Below are positions 1 to 8,548 of a stretch of 64,000 bases of DNA, piece by piece. Position 1 is the stretch's first letter. Each line of letters begins with the position of its first letter. Made by a program: the position numbers and the translations under genes. The stretch spans positions 124,001-188,000 of the forward strand of contig NZ_FCNW02000005.1 in the NCBI RefSeq assembly GCF_001544475.1, read 5' to 3'. The stretch is from Caballeronia humi (GTDB taxonomy: Bacteria; Pseudomonadota; Gammaproteobacteria; Burkholderiales; Burkholderiaceae). Below the pieces are notes generated by a model. That model saw only the letters and a program-made list of their open reading frames with translations. It was not told where the DNA came from and did not search any database.

Positions 1-1
1 C

Positions 2-514
2 CAGTTCCCGCCGCAGTCCGTCATGACACCCGCTGTCGACCTGTTTCTTTACGACGTTCGGGAAAATCTCGAATTGCGCAATAACGATGTCTATTTCGAA
101 CGCCGTAACGATGGCGTTTCTGAGCGCATGCCCGTGCCCGTTCGTATCGACGCGTCCTATCTGATCACGGCATGGCCGCGCGAGGGGCTCGCGAGTCCGG
201 CGGAGGACGAGCATCGCCTGCTCGGGGAAGTGATGCGCGCGTTGCTGAGGCACCGCACGCTGCCGCGGGAGCTGCTGCGCGGACGGCTCGCCGAGAGCGA
301 CATGCCGCTGCCGGTGAGCGCGCTGCAGCCGGGGCGTCTGCAAAGTCTCGGCGAATTCTGGCAGGCAATGGGCGGCAAGCCCAAGGCGGCGATCAACTAC
401 ACGGTCACGCTGTCGGTTGATGTAGGTATTCCGAAAGAAGTGAGGCTCGTCACGGAAAGAGTGTTCCGCTACGACGCCTGGATGAGCAGCGCCATCGTGC
501 GCGCTCGCGTCTGA
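2..514 (+). CDS. DUF4255 (Pvc16/Afp16 N-terminal domain) protein, 5' end outside window
   Basis: The reading frame is open to the left edge of the window. The first in-window ATG (base 23) falls inside the conserved domain, just before the VDLFLYDVRENLELR segment, so the true start lies upstream. Segments such as NLFLYD-like VDLFLYD and YLITAW, and a C-terminal region with RVRYDAWM-like spacing, fit DUF4255 (Pvc16_N). In known eCIS particles (Afp16, Pvc16) this family caps or terminates the tail tube. It is the first visible gene of a plus-strand eCIS run, 43 bases before the first sheath gene. The family call comes from motif memory plus context; about 170 residues are visible. Confidence 0.82.
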   Translation, partial: QFPPQSVMTPAVDLFLYDVRENLELRNNDVYFERRNDGVSERMPVPVRIDASYLITAWPREGLASPAEDEHRLLGEVMRALLRHRTLPRELLRGRLAESDMPLPVSALQPGRLQSLGEFWQAMGGKPKAAINYTVTLSVDVGIPKEVRLVTERVFRYDAWMSSAIVRARV

Positions 515-557
515 AGTTAATCCTGTTGGCGGGTATCGACTGTAAGGGGACGTTTCT

Positions 558-2540
558 ATGTCAAGCGCTACTTATCTTGCCCCTGGCGTCTACGTGGAAG
601 AAGTGCCTTCCGCGCAGCAACCGATCGCGGGCGTGGGAACCAACGTGGTCGGCCTCATCGGCATCGTACCGCCGACGATCTATCTTCCGGTGCCCAATCC
701 GGACTACGATCCCGTCGCGGCGCGAGCGGCGCTTGAACTGGAAGCCCTCACCGCGAGGCGGGCTGAACTCGATCCGGGCAAGCCGGAACACGCAGGCGAG
801 ATAGCGACACTCGACGCGGAGCGTGAGCGGCGCATCGCGAGCTTGCGCGGCACGGAGCAGGAGCTCAAGACCAAGCTCGGACTCGCGCAGACCAAGCTTG
901 TGTCCGCCAAGGCGGATCTGGACAAGGCCACGACCGAGCGCGACGATGCCCAGAAGGCGCTGCAGCCGCTCGATGCCGAATTCGAGGCTGCCTCCGCCGA
1001 AGACAAGGCGGCCAAGCAGGCGGCGCTCGACACGGCACGCACGACGCTGGCGAACAAGGAAACCGCGCTGCGCAGGGTCACGTCGAAGCACGCCGCAGCG
1101 GACACCGACATCGCGCGGCTGCAGCGTGAACTGGCCGAGACGAGCGCGCTGCTGCCGGCCGAGCCCGGGACCGCCGAGACGCCGAAGCCGGGCGAGCCCG
1201 TTCCGCCGGCACCTCAGAACGGCGAGAAGGAGGACGGAGGCGAGAAGAAAGGCGCTGGCGGCGACAACGATCCGCTTGCGAAGGAGCTGGCTTACTTCGA
1301 CAGCGAGTCGAAGCCGGATGACCGCGCGCTCTCACCGTCGATCCTGCGGCCGTACATCCTGCAGGCGTTCACGTTGAAAGCGGATGCATGCGACACCAAG
1401 CTCTGTACCAACTTCACCGAGTACACGGACCGCTTCGGCACGTTCTCCGCCTATCGCGACGACCCCGTGCGCCCGGCCGCCGATCCGGCCAATCCCGATG
1501 CGCCGGACAACCCCGACAAGTGGATCTTTCAGCCGTGCCATCCGGGCCATCATGCGCTGACGCATGCGGTCAACGGCTTCTTCAAGAACGGCGGCACCAA
1601 GGCATTCGTCGCGCGTATCGAGCGGCTCGACCAGCTCGAACGCGTGCTGAAGAACTTCAGGTCGATCGACGAGATCGCGATCATCGCGGCGCCCGGTCTG
1701 CCGAGAACGCCGGACACCTGGGAAGCGCTGATGACGCATGCCGAGAACCGCGAGAACTGCTACGCGATCCTCGACACGCCCGAAGAAGTAGCGGACGCGC
1801 AGGGCGACCTCGATATCGGCCAGCTCCAATATTCCGGCACGAATTCGATCCTGCCGCGCGTGTGCAAGAACGCGGCGCTCTATTTCCCGCACATCGAAGT
1901 GAGCGATCCCGCGAAAGAGTTGCAGGACGCCGATCCGGGGCGCAGGGTTGCGGCGAAGTATCGCGGACGCACGTACGTGCCCCCGAGCGGACACATGGCA
2001 GGCATCTACGCGCTCACCGACACGCAACGCGGCGTGCACAAGGCGCCGGCGAACGTGGCCGTGCGCGGCGCGCTCGAAGTCAAGTACTACATCAGCAAGC
2101 CGCTGCAGGAGTTGCTCAATCCGCAAGGTGTCAATGCGATCCGCATCATGAGCAACACGGTGACCGTGTGGGGCGCGCGCGGGATGGGCGGCGACAAGCT
2201 CGCCGAGTGGAAATACATCAGCGTGCGGCGGCTCTTCCTGTTCCTGCAGAAGTCGATCGAGGAGGGCACGCAGTGGATCGTGTTCGAACCGAACGACGAA
2301 GCACTGTGGGGCAAGATCAAGCTCAACATCACGGCGTTCCTGACCAACGTATGGAGAACCGGCGCGCTGTTCGGCACGACCCCGGAGCAGGCGTTCTACG
2401 TGAAGTGCGACGCGGAACTCAACCCGCCCGCCGTGCGCGATGTCGGCCAGGTGGTGACCGAGATCGGCGTGGCGATCGTGCGGCCGGCGGAATTCGTAAT
2501 CTTCCGCATCACGCAGTCCACCGGCATGACCAACGCGTGA
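558..2540 (+). CDS. eCIS/phage-type contractile tail sheath protein with coiled-coil insertion
   Basis: The 660-residue protein opens with the sheath signature TYLAPGVYVEEVPS and closes with the conserved tail-sheath C-terminus (FYVKCDAELNPP, then PAEFVIFRI). It should form the outer contractile sheath around the tube. Residues about 52-198 are a highly charged Ala/Glu/Lys/Leu stretch with coiled-coil character, and residues about 200-238 are Pro/Gly/Glu rich. The recognisable sheath fold resumes near residue 240 (SPSILRPYILQAF). Afp-type sheaths are usually about 350-500 residues, so roughly 180 residues are extra. The start at 558 follows GGGGA-like purines (AAGGGGACG) at good spacing. A second sheath gene follows directly, as in Afp/PVC clusters that encode several sheath paralogues. 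Confidence 0.93.
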   Translation: MSSATYLAPGVYVEEVPSAQQPIAGVGTNVVGLIGIVPPTIYLPVPNPDYDPVAARAALELEALTARRAELDPGKPEHAGEIATLDAERERRIASLRGTEQELKTKLGLAQTKLVSAKADLDKATTERDDAQKALQPLDAEFEAASAEDKAAKQAALDTARTTLANKETALRRVTSKHAAADTDIARLQRELAETSALLPAEPGTAETPKPGEPVPPAPQNGEKEDGGEKKGAGGDNDPLAKELAYFDSESKPDDRALSPSILRPYILQAFTLKADACDTKLCTNFTEYTDRFGTFSAYRDDPVRPAADPANPDAPDNPDKWIFQPCHPGHHALTHAVNGFFKNGGTKAFVARIERLDQLERVLKNFRSIDEIAIIAAPGLPRTPDTWEALMTHAENRENCYAILDTPEEVADAQGDLDIGQLQYSGTNSILPRVCKNAALYFPHIEVSDPAKELQDADPGRRVAAKYRGRTYVPPSGHMAGIYALTDTQRGVHKAPANVAVRGALEVKYYISKPLQELLNPQGVNAIRIMSNTVTVWGARGMGGDKLAEWKYISVRRLFLFLQKSIEEGTQWIVFEPNDEALWGKIKLNITAFLTNVWRTGALFGTTPEQAFYVKCDAELNPPAVRDVGQVVTEIGVAIVRPAEFVIFRITQSTGMTNA

Positions 2541-2574
2541 ACTACGCCATGAGCGATCGAGCGTGCGACACGCC

Positions 2575-3945
2575 ATGAAAGCCGACCCGACATCCGGCGC
2601 CGCCTGGGGCCGTCACGAGGCGTATCGCACGCCTGGCCTGTATCTCGACTGGGACCCGAAAGGGCTTGCGGGACGCAGGCGGCTGGCCTCTGGCGTGCCG
2701 GTGTTCGCCGGCTTCGTCAAGGCGGGATCGTTCGGGCCGGGCGAGCGGCATGCGCGCCAGTTCGATCGCTGGGAGCGTTTCGACGCCGCGTATCGCGACG
2801 CAGCGCCCGGCGACCTGCTGTCCTGCGCCGTGCGCGGCTTCTTCGAGAACGGCGGCGAACGATGCATCGTGCAGCCCGTGCAGACCAGTCTCGATGCCTG
2901 GTCGGACATACACGACCGTGCAGAAGCGCGCGAACTCGCCGATCGGCTCATCTCGCCGTTCTCGGAGTCGGGCGTGCTGCGCGACCTCGAATATGTGGAT
3001 CTCGTCTGCGTGCCCGATGCGATGACTCCGCAACTGCTCGCCTTTCCCGAGTATGTGTTCGATGTGCAGAGGGAGATCGTCGAATACTGCGCGCGGATGC
3101 GCGACCGCTTCGCAATTCTCGACACGATGCCGTCCTTGGCTATGCCCAAGGACGACGCGCAGGATGATGCGAATCGCGCGCCGTCCGGCACGATGACGAT
3201 GTCCACCGTCCGCAGGCATAGCGCGCCGGGCAACGCGAATCGCGCGATGCTCGACGCAATCACGCAATGGCAGTCGCTGCCCGCCGAACACGGCGCGCTC
3301 TATTTTCCCTGGGTGCGCGTGCGCTCGCCGCGGCCGAACGCCGACGCGCGCGAGACGGTGCTGGTGCCGCCTTGCGGTCATGTCGCTGGCGTGTATGCGA
3401 GAAGCGATCGCCGCGTCGGCGTTCACAAGGCGCCGGCGAACGAACTGCTCGAAGGCGTGCTCGACGTCGATGTGCAGGTGAACGATCGCGATCAGGCCGA
3501 TCTCAACGACGCGGGCGTCAACTGCCTGCGCGAATGGCCGGGGCGCGGACTGCGCGTCTGGGGCGCGCGCACGCTGAGCGACCGCGCCACCTCGCGTTAC
3601 GTGAACGTGACGCGGCTCGTGCTCGCGGTCACGCGCGAGCTGGAGCGCAACCTGCGCGATCTCGTCTTCGAGCCCCACAATTCGGCGCTCTGGGGCGCCG
3701 TCGAGGATCGCGTGCGCGGCTATCTTCGCGAGCTGCATTCAAGTGGCGCACTGAAGGGCCGCGATCCATCGGAGGCGTACTTCGTCAAGTGCAATGCCGA
3801 GACCAATTCAGTTGAAGGGCGCGACGCCGGCACGCTGGTCGCGCAGATAGGCCTGGCGGCAACCGCGCCGGCCGAATTCGTCATCGTTCGAATCACGCAA
3901 AGTGCAGATGGCGTGACCTTGGGCGGACCCGCGACGCAGGCGTAA
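2575..3945 (+). CDS. Second contractile tail sheath protein
   Basis: The 456-residue protein has the sheath N-terminal motif (YRTPGLYLDWDP), the central GVHKAPANELLEGV segment shared with the upstream sheath, and the C-terminal sheath signature (AYFVKCNAETNS, PAEFVIVRITQS). It lacks the coiled-coil insertion of the first sheath. The sequence is divergent enough to be a separate sheath subunit, perhaps at the baseplate-proximal ring or distal end as proposed for Afp2-4 paralogues. An in-frame GTG lies four codons earlier at 2563. I prefer ATG 2575, but neither has a strong ribosome-binding site. The gene ends 10 bases before the tube gene. Confidence 0.9.
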   Translation: MKADPTSGAAWGRHEAYRTPGLYLDWDPKGLAGRRRLASGVPVFAGFVKAGSFGPGERHARQFDRWERFDAAYRDAAPGDLLSCAVRGFFENGGERCIVQPVQTSLDAWSDIHDRAEARELADRLISPFSESGVLRDLEYVDLVCVPDAMTPQLLAFPEYVFDVQREIVEYCARMRDRFAILDTMPSLAMPKDDAQDDANRAPSGTMTMSTVRRHSAPGNANRAMLDAITQWQSLPAEHGALYFPWVRVRSPRPNADARETVLVPPCGHVAGVYARSDRRVGVHKAPANELLEGVLDVDVQVNDRDQADLNDAGVNCLREWPGRGLRVWGARTLSDRATSRYVNVTRLVLAVTRELERNLRDLVFEPHNSALWGAVEDRVRGYLRELHSSGALKGRDPSEAYFVKCNAETNSVEGRDAGTLVAQIGLAATAPAEFVIVRITQSADGVTLGGPATQA

Positions 3946-3955
3946 GGAGAGACAC

Positions 3956-4402
3956 ATGGCAACCGGAGATCGCAGAGACCCTTTCCGAGGCTTCAAGTTC
4001 AGGGTGCAGCTGGACGGCATCCAGCGAGCAGGCTTTCGCGAAGCGTCGGGGCTCGACGCCGCCACCGATCCGATCGACTATCGGGAAGGCGACGACAAGA
4101 CCCTGACGATACACAAGCTGGCAGGCCTCAAGAAGTTCTCGAACATCACGTTGAAGCGCGGCATCACCGACGATCTCGATCTCTGGAAGTGGCGCAAGCA
4201 GGTCATGGACGGCAAGATCAAGGATGCCCGCAAGAACGGCTCGATCGTCCTGATGGACGACGAAGGCAAGGACGTGGCGCAGTGGGATTTCGTCGCTGCG
4301 TGGCCGACCAAATGGACGGGTCCGACCTTCAACGCGACGGCGAACGAAGTCGCGATCGATACGCTCGAGATCGTGCATGAAGGCCTGGATCGCACGAAAT
4401 GA
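3956..4402 (+). CDS. eCIS tail tube protein (Afp1/Afp5, T4 gp19-like)
   Basis: The 148-residue protein has the tube-family pattern: DPFRGFKFRVQLDG at the start, then GFREASGLDA and the TIDIRE-like DYREGDD segment, KRGITDDLDLWKW, and VAQWDFVAAWPTKWTGP near the end. Such proteins stack as hexameric rings to make the inner tube. The AAGGAGAGACAC sequence before ATG is a strong ribosome-binding site. Its stop overlaps the next start (ATGA), so the two genes are probably translationally coupled. A second tube paralogue lies at 4944-5402. Confidence 0.93.
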   Translation: MATGDRRDPFRGFKFRVQLDGIQRAGFREASGLDAATDPIDYREGDDKTLTIHKLAGLKKFSNITLKRGITDDLDLWKWRKQVMDGKIKDARKNGSIVLMDDEGKDVAQWDFVAAWPTKWTGPTFNATANEVAIDTLEIVHEGLDRTK

Positions 4403-4767
4403 AGATCCAGACGGAGTTCCCCTTCACGTTGCCGCGCGGCTACGTCGACGGCGAGGGCAACCTGCATCGCGAAGGCGTGATGCGTCTCGCGACTGCGAAC
4501 GACGAGATCGCGCCGATGAAGGATCCGCGCGTGCAGGTGAATCCTGGCTATCTGGCGGTGATCCTGCTTTCGCGCGTGGTGACGCGTCTCGGCGATCTGC
4601 CGCAGGTCAATCCGCGCGTGATCGAGGAACTGTTCGCCGCCGACTTCGCGCATCTGGAGGACCTGTACCGGCGCATCAACACGCAGGGACACAGCCGCCT
4701 CCATGTGGTGTGCCCCGGCTGCGACAAGAAGTTCGAGGTGGAGGTGGAGGCTTCGGGGGAGCAATAG
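4399..4767 (+). CDS. eCIS tail assembly protein with CPxC motif
   Basis: This 122-residue protein starts by ATGA overlap with the tube gene. It has the pattern of small tail-assembly proteins found between tube genes in eCIS loci: FTLPRGYVDGEGNLHREGVMRLA at the start (only motif parts quoted) and a C-terminal VVCPGCDKKFEVEV segment. The CPGC pair resembles half of a zinc ribbon. A chaperone role for the tube or tape protein is inferred from position and from the similarity of the N-terminal GxLHRxGxMRLAT motif to phage Mu/T4-type tail assembly proteins. No catalytic function is apparent. Confidence 0.75.
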   Translation: MKIQTEFPFTLPRGYVDGEGNLHREGVMRLATANDEIAPMKDPRVQVNPGYLAVILLSRVVTRLGDLPQVNPRVIEELFAADFAHLEDLYRRINTQGHSRLHVVCPGCDKKFEVEVEASGEQ

Positions 4768-4937
4768 GCTACCGCCCGGAGCAGATCTTCGAGGAGGTAG
4801 CCTATCTCGCCTATCACTTCCATTGGCCTTATACGCAGCTGATGACGCTCGATCACCTCGAGCGCCGCCGCTGGGTCGAAGAGACAGCGAAGATCGTGGA
4901 CCGGATCAACGACGCACAGACCAACAGCCTGGAGTAG
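4710..4937 (+). CDS. DUF6760 small eCIS protein; start codon uncertain
   Basis: The conserved core (GYRPEQIFEEVAYLAYHFHW, then LERRRWVEETAKI) matches the roughly 55-residue DUF6760 family that accompanies tail tube genes in eCIS loci. Its function is unknown; a role in tube or tape assembly is inferred from position. Family members usually begin about one residue before the GY, where this sequence has ATA (4764-4766) overlapping the TAG stop of the upstream gene and preceded by GGGGGAG. No ATG lies in frame nearby. The closest conventional start is GTG 4710, which would add an 18-residue Gly/Arg-rich leader and is the one drawn here. The gene ends 6 bases before the second tube gene. Confidence 0.7.
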   Translation: MPRLRQEVRGGGGGFGGAIGYRPEQIFEEVAYLAYHFHWPYTQLMTLDHLERRRWVEETAKIVDRINDAQTNSLE

Positions 4938-4943
4938 ACCGAC

Positions 4944-5402
4944 ATGTCTCTCGACGTCCATGGCGCGGATAGCCTCTATCTCGGATTCCTCTATTCGGTC
5001 ACGCTCAAGAACGCGCCCGATCCGGTGGCCGGTTTCAACGAGGTGTCCGGGCTCACCATCGAAACGGAAGTGGAGACCTTGCGCGAAGGCGGCGTGAACG
5101 GATACGAACAGCAGATTCCCGGCCCCGCGAAATACTCGTCGCGGCTCGTGCTCAAGCGTGGCATCGGCGACCTCGCACATTTGTGGGAGTGGTATGCGGG
5201 CGTTCTGCAGGCGCGGATCGAGCGCCGCGACGTGACCATCACGATGCTCGACAGCCAGGGCAAGCCCGGCATCAAGTGGGTATTCAAGGAGGCGTGCCCG
5301 GTTAAATGGACGGGGCCGGAACTGCGCGCGAATACGTCGGCGGTGGCGTTCGAGTCCGTCGAGCTGGTTCATCACGGCGTGGACCTGGGAGTCGGGCGGT
5401 GA
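4944..5402 (+). CDS. Second eCIS tail tube protein
   Basis: The 152-residue protein is a paralogue of the first tube protein. Shared segments are the FNEVSGLTIETE motif, YSSRLVLKRGIGDLAHLWEW, and IKWVFKEACPVKWTGPEL. In Afp-type systems such a second tube protein acts as the first ring on the spike or as an adaptor of slightly different diameter, and the separate gene here suggests the same. GGAGTAGACCGAC precedes the ATG. The stop overlaps the GTG of the next gene by four bases. Confidence 0.92.
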   Translation: MSLDVHGADSLYLGFLYSVTLKNAPDPVAGFNEVSGLTIETEVETLREGGVNGYEQQIPGPAKYSSRLVLKRGIGDLAHLWEWYAGVLQARIERRDVTITMLDSQGKPGIKWVFKEACPVKWTGPELRANTSAVAFESVELVHHGVDLGVGR

Positions 5403-8400
5403 ACGAATCGGACAACGGCCACGGGGTTCCTCTCGGCGACGCGATCTGGCAACGCCACGCGGGTACGCCCGTCATCTCGAGTGCGCGCGAAGGCGCGCGC
5501 GGCGAGCATGGCAGAGGGCTCGGTGCGTCCGTCTTCGACAGGCATACGGCTTTCGCCGAGTCGATGTTCCGACGCCGCGGCGAGCACGGCGCGCGCGGGG
5601 GGCACGTCAGCGGGCCGTTCGTGATCGCGAGGAGGAGTTTCGACACGCATGACGGGAGCGGACAGGTTCTGCCGAACGAGGTTGGCCCGGATGGCCCGGA
5701 CGACACGGCCGGACCCGCTCGCGCGGCAATGGCAGGCGATCAGCACGCAATGGGCGCCCAGGCGACCGAGACGGCCAGCGTCGTGAAAGCGGGCGCGGGT
5801 CAGGCTTTGAGTTCGAAGCGGGGCGTGGCGGCTTCGGCGTTGCGCGTGGCGAGAGCGGTCGACAACGGGTCACCGAACCGAATCGATCGGTTCGCGACGC
5901 AGGGCGAAAGCGCGGTTCAGGTCGAATCGACGCAGCCTCTCGCGCGTTCCGATGCCCCTTGGGCGAGCGGTCCTTCGGTTTCGCCGGCTGATGCGCCGAT
6001 GCCCGCGCCGATATCCGCTCGCGCGGATTCGCCGGGCGCGGGTTTTTCAGGTGACGACGGTGCGGCTCACGTCGTCGCGGCGCCTCATGTGCCGGTGCTT
6101 ACGCAGACGGCGCCCGGTCGGCGTTTGCGTGAAACGACTGCGGCGCCGCCGGCGCTCGCTCCGCTCGCGCGCGCGATGCAAGCCGTGCATCGGCAACGCG
6201 ATGCGATGTCACAGCCGACATCGTGGGCCGGGGCGACGAGAGGCCTCGCAACGCCCACCGCCGCGACGCTGCCCGTCACCTTGGCCGGACCGGTTGTCGC
6301 GCGGCCGGTCCCTGAGTTTCGGCTGAACGCGCCGATGGGAGCCCCCGTTGCGGCTTCGCCGGTGCAATCAGGCCCGTCACGCATCGCGCGATCGGGTCTG
6401 CAGACAGGCGGCCCGGCGAATACGGCGCCGATGCCGCTCGCCCGCACGGCGCCAGCGATCAGGGAAACAACGGCGGCAAGCAGGGTGCCAGCAACCGTGG
6501 CGACGACACTAGAAAGCGCAGCGCCAGCATCAAACACGGCGAGAGCGACGGCGGCGGCGGGCACGGCAACCATAGCGTCAGCGATACGGCCGGAGCAGTC
6601 GCCCGTGCCCGCAATGCCGCTCGACGCGTTAGTTAGTCATGCTCCGTCGGCCAGCGACGAATCGCGGAATGCGCAGGAACCCGTGGCCGTGCGGGGCACG
6701 GAATCGAGCATTCCGGTTGCCCGAGCACAAACGGAACGCTCGACGCGCGCGACGAATGGCCTCGATGAACGGTTGCGTGTCGCGTTGAGTCAGGTGCGGA
6801 TCAACCGGTCTGCCGACTCTACCGTTCCCGCGCGCGCGCTCGCAGCGGCGGCGCCATCGGACGATCGGCCGCATGCGGGTGAATCGGCGAAGGGTTCGGG
6901 ACAGACCCATGCGGGTAACGTCGGCGGGCTCATTGCGGGCACTTCTCCAGCCGCGTCCAAGCCGGCGCGCGCGAACGATCCGCCGGCTCGGACCGTGGCG
7001 CGTGCGTCCTTCGATGCACCGGTCGTAGCGCGGGCTGGCGAAGCGCAGTTGCAACCGATGCAACTGATGCAACCGATGGCCCGGCCGAGCGTCACATCGA
7101 CTACCGATGCGGCGAGTCCGCAGCTTGCGGGCGCGGTAAGTACGGCGAAGATCGATCCAGTCGCAAGCGCAACAGGCGAGATCGCCCGGAACGCGTATGC
7201 GCCGCGCGAATTCGCGTCGCGAGTCAGGACAGTCGAAAATGCAGCTTCGCCTTCGCCCGGACCGCTCGTCGCGCGGCGCCCGCTTTTGGTTGCGATGCGA
7301 TCGGTCGCGTCCGGTGCTGTGGTTCCGGCGCCGCAGGGCGCGCCGCTCGCCGATCAGCCGATGCGGTTCGAACAGCGCCCGTTGCTCGCGGGGCGCGGTA
7401 CGCACGCGAGCGCATCGACCTCAGCGGAGTCTTTGATCGTGAGCCGGGCGGTATCGACAACCGCGACCCTCGACTCACCCGGCTTGCCCGTTTCCACGCA
7501 AACGCAAACGCAAGCGGATAGGAACGCCACATCAGAGCCACCCGCTCCGATCCCGCAGCGCGATTCGGGCAGCGTGACGAACAGGATCGAGCGAGTGGGT
7601 GAGGCACAGCCGGACGCATCGGGGCCACACATGCCCGGACTGCGGCACGTGGCGAGTGACACGACGGTCGCGCGGAAGATCGCGCACGACGTCTTTCCAT
7701 CGACGACATTCGGTGGTGGCGCGGCGCCGGAACCCGCGCGCACCGTCAGCGTGTTGCCCGCGGTGACGCACCGGCTCAGCGGCGCCGAGCGCGTGATCGC
7801 GCCTTCCCGCGATACGCCAGCCGATACGAACACGAGCACCCAAGCGAGCGAAACCAGCACCGCGCTCCCGGCTGTGCGCCGCTTCACGACGAGTCGATCG
7901 ACGGCTTCGGGCGAACTCGCGTATCACGCTTTAACTCATTCGCGGATGCCGGACCTACCGGCAGCAGCACACGGTGCTCAGAAAGTGCCGTCCCACGTCG
8001 TCGCGAATCGGGCAGTTTCGCCAGGGGCGGCGGCACCGGGCGACGCACTCCCCGCGCTCGCCACGAACGCGGCCCCGATCACGCCTGCGGACCAGAGCCA
8101 CGCTCCAAACGCACAGCAGGCAACGCAGGCATCGCTGCGCCGCAGTGTCCAAAGCGACGCGCAAGCCGTGCCTGCGCAGCGCCTGTCGCGCGCGCGTGTC
8201 GTTCTGCCGCTGCAGCGCGCCGTTCAACCCGGCAATGCGCACTCAACCCGCCGGGCAAACTCGTTCGCTCCGACTGCGTTCGTCTCGCACGACTCGCTCG
8301 CCGAGTCCTACGGCGTCGTGCCGGTCGCCTTGCAGGCCGAGCCGCACGCCGCCGCTTCAGCGCCGGCAGCCCCGGCCGGGCAAGCAAGCGCAAACCCGGC

Positions 8401-8548
8401 CGCGCACGCGAATCCGGAGTCGTCGCAAAAGAAAGATGCCGGTGCGGGCGCACCCGGCGCCGAGGAACTCGCCGAACAGGCGTGGCAGATCATCATGGAC
8501 AGGCTCGCCATCGAACGCGAGCGTCGTGGGGGGGCAACATGGCCCTAG
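5399..8548 (+). CDS. 1050-residue low-complexity eCIS protein (tape-measure or scaffold candidate)
   Basis: The start is GTG 5399 in a GTGA overlap with the tube gene. The protein is about 1050 residues, dominated by Ala, Pro, Thr, Ser and Arg, with no predicted globular domain, membrane span or signal peptide visible. It looks intrinsically disordered. Only the C-terminal about 30 residues look structured: EELAEQAWQIIMDRLAIERE, followed by RRG. A comparable short amphipathic C-terminal helix is, to my recollection, recurrent in low-complexity proteins at this position in eCIS loci. No Afp14-like tape-measure gene is otherwise visible, so a length-control, scaffolding or cargo-loading role is possible. 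The reading frame is unbroken over 3.1 kb, which argues that it is real. Confidence 0.7.
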   Translation: MNESDNGHGVPLGDAIWQRHAGTPVISSAREGARGEHGRGLGASVFDRHTAFAESMFRRRGEHGARGGHVSGPFVIARRSFDTHDGSGQVLPNEVGPDGPDDTAGPARAAMAGDQHAMGAQATETASVVKAGAGQALSSKRGVAASALRVARAVDNGSPNRIDRFATQGESAVQVESTQPLARSDAPWASGPSVSPADAPMPAPISARADSPGAGFSGDDGAAHVVAAPHVPVLTQTAPGRRLRETTAAPPALAPLARAMQAVHRQRDAMSQPTSWAGATRGLATPTAATLPVTLAGPVVARPVPEFRLNAPMGAPVAASPVQSGPSRIARSGLQTGGPANTAPMPLARTAPAIRETTAASRVPATVATTLESAAPASNTARATAAAGTATIASAIRPEQSPVPAMPLDALVSHAPSASDESRNAQEPVAVRGTESSIPVARAQTERSTRATNGLDERLRVALSQVRINRSADSTVPARALAAAAPSDDRPHAGESAKGSGQTHAGNVGGLIAGTSPAASKPARANDPPARTVARASFDAPVVARAGEAQLQPMQLMQPMARPSVTSTTDAASPQLAGAVSTAKIDPVASATGEIARNAYAPREFASRVRTVENAASPSPGPLVARRPLLVAMRSVASGAVVPAPQGAPLADQPMRFEQRPLLAGRGTHASASTSAESLIVSRAVSTTATLDSPGLPVSTQTQTQADRNATSEPPAPIPQRDSGSVTNRIERVGEAQPDASGPHMPGLRHVASDTTVARKIAHDVFPSTTFGGGAAPEPARTVSVLPAVTHRLSGAERVIAPSRDTPADTNTSTQASETSTALPAVRRFTTSRSTASGELAYHALTHSRMPDLPAAAHGAQKVPSHVVANRAVSPGAAAPGDALPALATNAAPITPADQSHAPNAQQATQASLRRSVQSDAQAVPAQRLSRARVVLPLQRAVQPGNAHSTRRANSFAPTAFVSHDSLAESYGVVPVALQAEPHAAASAPAAPAGQASANPAAHANPESSQKKDAGAGAPGAEELAEQAWQIIMDRLAIERERRGGATWP

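Noticed and set aside
1332..2576. 414-codon minus-strand frame opposite the first sheath gene
   Set aside because: Antisense shadow of a strongly supported sheath gene, rich in His/Arg and without domain signatures.
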